Shown here one piece after another: positions 43,801-50,705 of a stretch of 50,705 bases of DNA. Within the stretch, counting starts at the first letter, position 1. Every line of letters begins with the position of its first letter. Under the pieces are notes generated by a model. That model did not search any database. It was not told where the DNA came from and saw only the letters and a program-made list of their open reading frames with translations. Made by a program: the position numbers and the translations under genes. The DNA comes from Lingula anatina (Eukaryota; Brachiopoda; Lingulata; Lingulida; Lingulidae): assembly GCF_001039355.2 (NCBI RefSeq), contig NW_019775424.1:152445-203149 (forward strand), read 5' to 3'.

Positions 43801-46800
43801 ATAACACAAACACTTAACAATTTATTAACAGTGACTGACTTAACCAAATTAATAATAAAAGTACAATTAAACAGAGATAAACTTATCTCAAAGTGTCCAT
43901 ATCCTGTTAATTGTCCTTAAAAGTTCCACTCACTGTTTTCTCAAGGGCATTTGATGAAGGTCCAATATCCAGCACTTACACACACACTTTCAACGTCAAA
44001 GTAAAATGTGAGTCAAGTCCCCAGAAAAATACAATTACATGGTAATGATATAACGTTTAGTTGCTAATAGCATGAGTACTAACACATAACTATTATCAAG
44101 TACACAGCACAGTATATAAATGGATACATATGAAAGTTCATATTTATGAAATTTCGGTCACTGTACTTATAATCTCCCCCAACCTAAAGTCACATGTTAT
44201 TGCAATTTTCACTATTTGTTCCAGGCAGTGGTGGGGTCACTATTCATACTCCCTCCCCCAAACTTAAGTTATGATAATCGCTATTTTCACTATTTATTCC
44301 AGGTGGTGCTGGGGGTAAGGGGACCTGGGGGGCTCCAGGCTCTGAACTGTATGAAACCTCTGAAACACAGGACGCACACGATCCCAACTATGACTCCGAA
44401 AAAGAGGTAAGGAACTTTTTTTTTTACGGTGTTATATTATTTAAAGCATAAGCTTATAGAGAAGGGCCAAAGTTACTGGCTAAATTCTAGGCACTATTCT
44501 GCAAGCATGTAGGTTTAGTACTGCTGCTGGGATCATGGGATAAATTATCTGTCAAACAGGATAAAAAGCAAGAAGAAAAGTATGAAAAGAAAACCCCAGG
44601 TGTTACTGAACTCTAAATATATGAAGGTCCAGTTATTGCAAGCACTTAAACTAATTCTTTGGCTGATAACTTTTTTCAAACGGCCAGCTTTTGTACAGCA
44701 CACCTGTCCTGTGTAAGACCTTGGTTTAGACAGTGTCAGAATTGAATTCAAGGGAGGTTTACTAGAGATATTGAAATTTAAAAAAATTGATGTGTGTTTA
44801 TTATCAAGCAGTGCAGTTGCCTGTTGTCAGTTCAGAATATCTCCTCAGTGAGTTTGTGAGCTGTGGAAATACACGTGCATCTTCTATGTGACTGATCACT
44901 GGGTCAACAAAGACCTATGTTGATAAAGGTCTAATTACACTTAGCCTTTAACTTTACAGTTTTCAACCCGAGTTCTTGCAAAGATAATGCCTGAATACCA
45001 AATATGTATTTTTGGATAAGTGTCAGAACAGTTTTATCAAAACCTTAAGCAATTTGCATTTTGTCACAAGATGATGGTTAAAAGTTGTAATGATGGTTGT
45101 CTGCACAAAAACAGATAAGATTGTGAATGGTGTCTCTCCATCCTTGAGTCAAAAGTTTTTGAATAGGAGTATGGAGATCTATATAATAGATTGCTGGAGG
45201 CACATTCTCTCTAATCACTTGACCACATAATATCTCTGTTGGGACAGTGCGTGCATCCAACTCTTTAAGAAAATGAATTTTGGGTATGTTTTCAAAGAGT
45301 GATTTTTAAACACAGACTGCATGACAAAATTATTAAATTATTTTACTTTTATTATAAAATGTTGGAAAACCATTGGCAGTGCAATTCAACGCATTTTGTA
45401 GTATGTAAAATAAGTAGAATAGATGATGGTAAATTTTGTTCTTCTCTTTTTTAAAAATTCAAATTTGAATAATGACTATAATTGCTGCATTTGCAAAATG
45501 CAGTTTAAAGCAGTGTTAAATGTTGAACACAAAAGTAGTATTGCAAAATGAGATGATAGGTTGCTCAGGAAATTTGTCTATATTTTCACTGCAGGAGGAT
45601 ATTGTGGTGGAGACGGTCAAACCCCCCATTCAAGAGAATGATCTGGTGCAAGTTGTGGAGCCCATCCTGAAGGAGTATCTGGAGTGTGGAGACACAGAGG
45701 ATGTCCTGGTATGGGACTGCTTACTATTAATGAATTATACTTGTATAGACCAGTAGTAATGTTTATGAAGTTACTGGAAACAAGAATGTAAAAACTTATA
45801 GAATTTTTCAATTTTTTTTTCCATTTCTACAATCGGCTGTGTAAACTCTGCACACCCAAAACCATAAGTTTGCATACTAAGTTTGTTTTGATTCACTAAA
45901 TTAGTTTTAGTTCTTACTGGGCAATTTTGCATAATAATGAATGTGTGTTCAGCAGGCATATAGAAGTCTTGTAAAGGAAGATGAAAAAGGCCTTTGTGAA
46001 AGCAGCTCTGCTCCCTTGTAAAGGAGTTTCTACTACTGCATCAAACCTTGTTCCAATAACAAAACTTGCAATAGGGTTTGATTGCAAATCAGTGAGAAAA
46101 ATAAGTTATTTGCTCGCTTTAATTCTCGTTTTTATTTTGTTTCAGAGCTCTCTTCAGGAGATGAACCTAGGTGAAAATGCTCACAAACTTCCAGAGATGG
46201 CGGTGAGCTTGGCCTTGGATAGAAAAGCTCACCATAGGGAGCTCACTTCCATTTTGATCTCGGATCTCTATGGCAACATCCTCAGCCAGGATGATGTGGC
46301 TAAGGGCTTTGACCAGCTCCTGGCTGGTCTCACAGATCTTAGCCTGGACGCACCTGATGCTCCAAATGTAGGTGCCTTCCTAAAATGATTTCTGTTCATT
46401 GAACTGTAAGGATATCTTACAGTTCAGTTTTGTACTTGTCGACCATGCTTACTCAGGAAGTGCAAACATCTCTTTTGTTTTAGTAGCTTGGCAAGACATG
46501 CTTGGTTCACATTAGGAAAAATCTCTTCCTGCTAAGAATGATGTGATTTTTTCTTTAGTCAACAGCTAATATTGAGATAGGTTTTACCTCCAATATTTCG
46601 ATGTCTTTAGGACATCTTCAACTTAAAACAGCTGATGAAATTCTTCTCTGACTCTTGCTGCTAGTTTTTTGTGTGTGTGTTTAACTCAAAGAAACTTGGC
46701 AAAGAAAACTTGATATGCCTGTTCTATGCATGACGTAGAGACTGGATAAACCAGTAGGCAGTTTTGTTTGACTTTAGTGATGAACAATAAAGAATGACAC

Positions 46801-49800
46801 AGGGTCTAGTTGTTATTAGAGCTTTGCATTTTTGGTGCCATAAATTGGCTTGGATGGCTACATACATGAGACGGAATAAATTGCCAAAGGGTGGATATGC
46901 TGGAGAGCAGCCAGTCGAGATTTAACACGCATAGTGGCACTGCAGTCACTTTCAATGTGAAAGGTTACACATTTGCAATAGTATGGAGAAGTTGACTATG
47001 TTATTAAGTAGAATGGAGCAGTTTTATTTAAATGAAAAACTAGTCATATCAGGAAGACTGCTTTTGAGGTTATAATGTTTTAGGATTATTCACGGAAATT
47101 ATTACTAATATATTTCACTTTTTTTTTGATTGTATATGTGTTCTCTTTTCAGGTCATTGGACAGTTCATAGCTAGAGCTGTAGCTGATGACTGCCTCCCA
47201 CCCAAGTATGTGGCTAGCTATAAGGGAAAAGTAGATTGTCCACATGCACGGTAAGTATTATAGTTCTACAATTTTTTGTTAAAATGGGTGTGCTATTGTC
47301 ATGTGTTATAAGTTATCAGTTGTATGTTTGGTGAGAGAAAAATAGAATAATTAGATCATTTCAAGGGATTAATTCGAATTAAAAATACATATATAGCATA
47401 GTGTTTCTAAATAATTACGTCTGGTTTAGAACTTGTCAGAAATATATTTAATGATAAATTAACAAGATGACAAGTAAAGCAGACTGAATATCATACCAGT
47501 TGTTTTCACAATGTAAGCTTCACGTGTGTCTCTCTTTCTGTAATAAATCGGAAAAACAATGGAAACGAGCAATCTGTTTCCAATGCAATCTGTAGCTAAT
47601 TGAAGGATAATAACCTTCATTTTATGCAACAGGCTATAAAACATAGTACAACTACATTTATCTGCAAAGTCATGCCAAGCAGATGGGTAATTTTACTTCA
47701 AAGTTGCGAGTTGAAGAGTTGCATTGGTTACATGTAACTGTGAACAAAAAATAACAAGAAAAAAATAAAAGAATAAGTAAAACATTTTCCCTGTGTAAAT
47801 AACCAGTTAGTCCCCCCTCCCCCAATTCTCATAGTAAAAAAGAATACATTCATTTTTTTCTTCACTCTTTCTTTCACACAGGACTGCCTTGGACAAAGCT
47901 GATGTGTTGCTCAGCATGAAGCATGGCATTGTGCGCCTGGACAATGTGTGGGGCATGGGGGGAGGCAACAGGCCAGTCAAGTACCTGATTAAGAAGGTCA
48001 GTATTCTCTGTTAATGTCAGTGGAGAGTGGGTCTTAACAGTGTGGCAGTGTGTGGTTCATTGGATAATTCACTTTTCCAAAAATTAAGCTTCTTTACTAT
48101 TTGTACATACAAATACTTTGCATTTGCTGGAGCAAATATAGTCAACTTTTATATATTGTGTGAAGTACATGTATATAATTCTGAATTGTATTTTTTGATT
48201 ATTTTTCTTTGAATTATCAGTATGTTTTGTCTCCTCAGATGGTGCTGTTACTGAAAGAGTATTTATCCTCAGGGGACATAGCCGAGGCAACCCGCTGTCT
48301 CAAGGAATTGGAAGTTCCACATTTCAACCATGAGCTAGTATATGAGGTAGTATACGTAAATGGCTTATTCTTCTGCAACGTGGAGCACTCTTAAATATTT
48401 GTCCATCTATTTGTAGCTAGTTGAATGGTACTCTGGGTTACCTCAAATTCAGCTGGTGCCTGGTTCTTGTGACTGCATTGACTCTTAGACTGTAGGAAGT
48501 TTCCTCTTAACTTACTAGTGGTTCACTGATCCTGTACGCAATCCTGAAAGTTTTCTTTTGATTGTTACCAGAATTAACTTTATTTTGGGGTCAGCGTACA
48601 CCCCTCTTGCTCCTCCAAATAAAAAAAAAGAATTTGTTAATTATAAGTAAATTTTTAAATCACAGTATTATTCACTTGTCTTAAAATCTTCAGATTTTGT
48701 AATAGTAATCTGGTTTTATGCCACTCCCTTAATCACATGGCACTTATTCTTTCTTGTGAAATTATTTTTTTAAGGAAATTGGAGAAAAAAGAAAAAAAAA
48801 ATTTTGATTTCTTATTGCTTTCCATAAAATCTGTTTTTCATTACAAAAAGCAAAGTCTTACCGATGCCATTGTTCTTTCCAGGCAACTGTGATGGTGATT
48901 GAGGACAGCAGTGAACGTGCTGCAGACATGATGGTGAAACTTCTCAAATCTCTTTATGAAACCAATATCATATCTATTGACCAAATGAAAATGGTAAGTG
49001 AAGTAAATATTAACCTTGTGTCCTATTCTTTACAAATATTAGTGGTTGAAGTGAGGAGTTGTTCATTTTATACCATAAAGTTTGTAATTTCCATTAACAA
49101 GTTAACCCTCATCCACAAGGAAATGGAACCCTACGTAAACCCTGAAACTGGGCCTCAGAGGCCCGGTGTACCATGTGAANGATATTGCTTGTGTAAAACA
49201 TTTTATAGCAAAGCTATTTGAGGTAACATGGACTTATTTATCCCATGTGGAAGTAAAATTTTCAAGCGACCGGGCCTCAGAGGCCCGGTTTCCAGGAAAT
49301 GGGACTAACTTTTGGAAAAGTTAATTTCTACATATGTTGTAAATTATTTCAAAACTAATTATTTATCCATTGATGGGGTATAAGTTGCTTGAGGATTACA
49401 TGAAAGGAACAGGCTCAAAACCTCATGCTAATGAAGAGAGAGCAAAAGATACATGGGTCCGGGCCTGCGAGGCCCCTGAAAGGTGATTGAGGGTTAAATT
49501 GATTTCTGTATATTTTTTTCAAGATTTCAAAATGGAAATAAGTTTTATATATGGAAATAAGTTTTATATGAATATTTGTATTATTTCAGGGTTTTAAGCG
49601 CATATTTGAGAACATTGCAGACATCAGTATTGATGTACCATCAGCATACAATTTATTGGACCGCTTTGGAACCAAATTGCATGCTGCAGGAGCACTGCCA
49701 ACTTCCACATACAATGAGATGCCAAACAGGTAATAAATGGGGTTATCTGTGTTCAAACAGAGGGTTAATTTGATGTTGTTCACACACCAAACATTTTTTC

Positions 49801-50094
49801 TGTCAATCGTGATGATGAGCAGGGTAATGCTTTTTTTCCTCTCTTATTTGTTTGTTACAAGTAAGTAAATAAATATTCTTTGTAACTAATGCACCAGAAT
49901 GTACTGGGAAAATGTAGTTAAACAAGTATAGTCGTCATGTTCAGTTACCATTAGTGTACTTTGAGTTAAGACGAATTGGAGATATGATACCAAAACTCTG
50001 TTGACCAGTGAATTGTGTCTTTTTCAGAGGACGCAAGAGGTTCGTATCGGAGGGTGATGGTGGCCGCATCAAAGAGGACCCACCTCTTCATTAA
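40860..50094 (+). CDS. PDCD4: PDCD4 (programmed cell death 4), two MA3 domains
   Basis: Ten coding exons, 40860-41094, 44303-44406, 45595-45708, 46146-46367, 47153-47250, 47882-47996, 48239-48346, 48883-48993, 49590-49729 and 50028-50094, join in frame to give 437 residues (human 469). PDCD4 binds the helicase eIF4A through two MA3 domains and represses translation. The first MA3 (roughly residues 115-260) includes [27 protein letters not shown] and SYKGKVDC; the second (from about 295) includes [32 protein letters not shown] and [27 protein letters not shown] and DPNYDSE match the conserved linker. The C-terminus [13 protein letters not shown] keeps the basophilic-kinase serine known in vertebrates (S457). 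The N-terminus is short, and the DSG-type beta-TrCP phosphodegron of vertebrate PDCD4 is not present. The first intron is 3.2 kb. The gene lies tail-to-head after the kinesin. Confidence 0.95.
42308..42330. repeat. T23 homopolymer
   Basis: Twenty-three consecutive T in PDCD4 intron 1. It could be the poly-A tail of a retroposed element on the minus strand, but no body or target duplication was identified. Confidence 0.9.
44170..44310 (+). repeat. Tandem duplication containing two splice acceptors
   Basis: Two diverged copies of about 75-80 bp each contain CTCCCCCAA, then TTTTCACTATTTRTTCCAG. The second AG (44301-44302) opens the true PDCD4 exon 44303-44406. The first AG (about 44225) would lead to an in-frame stop, so it is a decoy. 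Confidence 0.7.
46400..46426 (+). repeat. Short palindrome in PDCD4 intron 5
   Basis: TGAACTGTAAG and CTTACAGTTCA are perfect 11-bp arms around GATAT, starting 32 nt after the exon 5 donor (46367/46368). Confidence 0.85.
46560..46645 (-). mobile_element. Possible retroelement fragment in PDCD4 intron 5
   Basis: On the minus strand GAAGATGTCCTAAAGACATC, followed by GAAATATTGG, looks like the short stem-loop module often found beside ORFs of animal retroelements, and is loosely reminiscent of a degraded hammerhead core. No coding part is left. Identification is weak. Confidence 0.25.
49106..49493. mobile_element. Non-autonomous piggyBac-type MITE in PDCD4 intron 9
   Basis: The 388-bp segment is bounded by TTAA on both sides (49102-49105, 49494-49497). 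It begins CCCTCATCCAC and ends GTGATTGAGGG, whose reverse complement is CCCTCAATCAC, so the termini are imperfect inverted repeats starting CCCT. TTAA target duplication with CCC-ended TIRs is the hallmark of piggyBac elements. It has no transposase ORF. Inside are three copies of a GGGCCT...AGGCCC palindrome. One ambiguous base (N) is at 49180. Confidence 0.75.
49532..49569. repeat. Two tandem copies of a 19-bp unit before PDCD4 exon 10
   Basis: ATGGAAATAAGTTTTATAT occurs twice in a row, ending 20 bp before the exon 10 start at 49590, in the likely branch-point region. Confidence 0.85.
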
Positions 50095-50705
50095 ATACCA
50101 GGCAGCAATGGGAACTAAGTCAAGCTGACAGATTTCCCTGTACATAACATGTCAACATTCACTGCCAGCCTTTGCACATGTGACAGGGGGGGTGGGGGCT
50201 AGGTGGGCAGGCTTGGGGAGAAAAGTTTTAAAGACGTGCTTAATGGTGAAAGAAATAACTGGGACAAGGCCCTTGCAGACCAAAATCAGGTGACTTAATT
50301 TTCCAAGTACATTATACAGCAGATGGAGAACTTGGATGCAGATCATTATATGTAATTTGAACCACGAAATTGAATTTATCATTACATGCATTTTGATCAG
50401 GTTCGGTGTTAAGAAGTTTGCATTTTAGGGAACATTTGTCACCCTTGCTGTAATGTCTATTATGTTAACATGGCTGTGTACCCTATTGCTTATAAATGGA
50501 AGTTGGTCTTTTTTTTTAAGTGGCAAAGCAAAAATATAACATTAAGCTTTCTTGAAACTATTGCATTGTAGAAATTAAAATAATAGATAATATAAGGGGC
50601 ACCTGATATACATTGCAACTGCTCCTAATTCTGATATAACCATAAGGTGGTTGAAACTGGAAACCTTTTTGTTATGTATGGCATAAGTACCATTTTAACA
50701 TTCCG
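50095..50705 (+). other. PDCD4: PDCD4 3' UTR, running to the end of the window
   Basis: Non-coding sequence after the stop codon with a G-rich patch near 50190 and a weak ATTAAA-type signal near 50574. No AATAAA was found, so the transcript end may lie beyond the window. Confidence 0.55.

Noticed and set aside
1-50705. CRISPR arrays, operons, prophage or bacterial mobile elements
   Set aside because: The sequence is eukaryotic with spliced genes throughout; no such structures were seen.

Overview
This is a stretch of animal nuclear DNA, AT-rich, with intron-split genes, GT-AG introns, AATAAA polyadenylation signals, microsatellites and small transposon remnants. The gene set (three two-pore potassium channels, PBDC1, a kinesin-6 with a KIF20B-type C-terminus, PDCD4) and the compact introns fit a bilaterian invertebrate, probably marine (a spiralian or a non-vertebrate deuterostome). 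I cannot name the species from sequence alone.

Layout. 497-2098 (+): the 3' part of a small immunoglobulin-domain surface protein, probably GPI-anchored. 4718-6613, 8817-11176 and 12573-14796 (all -): three tandem K2P potassium channel paralogues with the same four-exon plan and the same intron phases (1, 0, 1). 16025-19029 (-): PBDC1 in six exons. About 150 bp beyond its start, in divergent orientation, begins a very large kinesin-6 gene (CDS 19820-38972, +). 40860-50094 (+): PDCD4 in ten coding exons, complete to its stop codon. A run of 779 Ns lies at 35304-36082 inside a kinesin intron.

The kinesin gene is the most interesting locus. Spliced through, it encodes about 2507 residues ending like vertebrate KIF20B. 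One exon also stays open past its splice donor for 157 codons of basic, CDK-site-rich tail, followed by a 3' UTR and a polyadenylation signal, all inside the next intron. That gives a 1086-residue short form, about the size of KIF20A. One invertebrate gene may thus make both kinds of kinesin-6 that vertebrates encode separately.

Other points of note are a TATA/CCAAT-equipped perfect 18-bp hairpin next to the assembly gap; three near-perfect palindromes each 28-41 nt downstream of a 5' splice site in three unrelated genes; a 388-bp piggyBac-type MITE in PDCD4 carrying three copies of a GGCC-rich palindrome; a GC-AG intron in the third K2P gene; a frame break at the start of the first K2P gene; and a duplicated splice acceptor in PDCD4.

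Functional links: the PBDC1/kinesin intergenic region has CCAAT boxes, CHR-like elements and an E-box, as expected for a cell-cycle-regulated divergent promoter. The K2P genes form a local gene family whose members may be expressed in different cells or form heterodimers. All gene models were worked out by hand from splice signals, frame continuity and remembered family features, without any database search.
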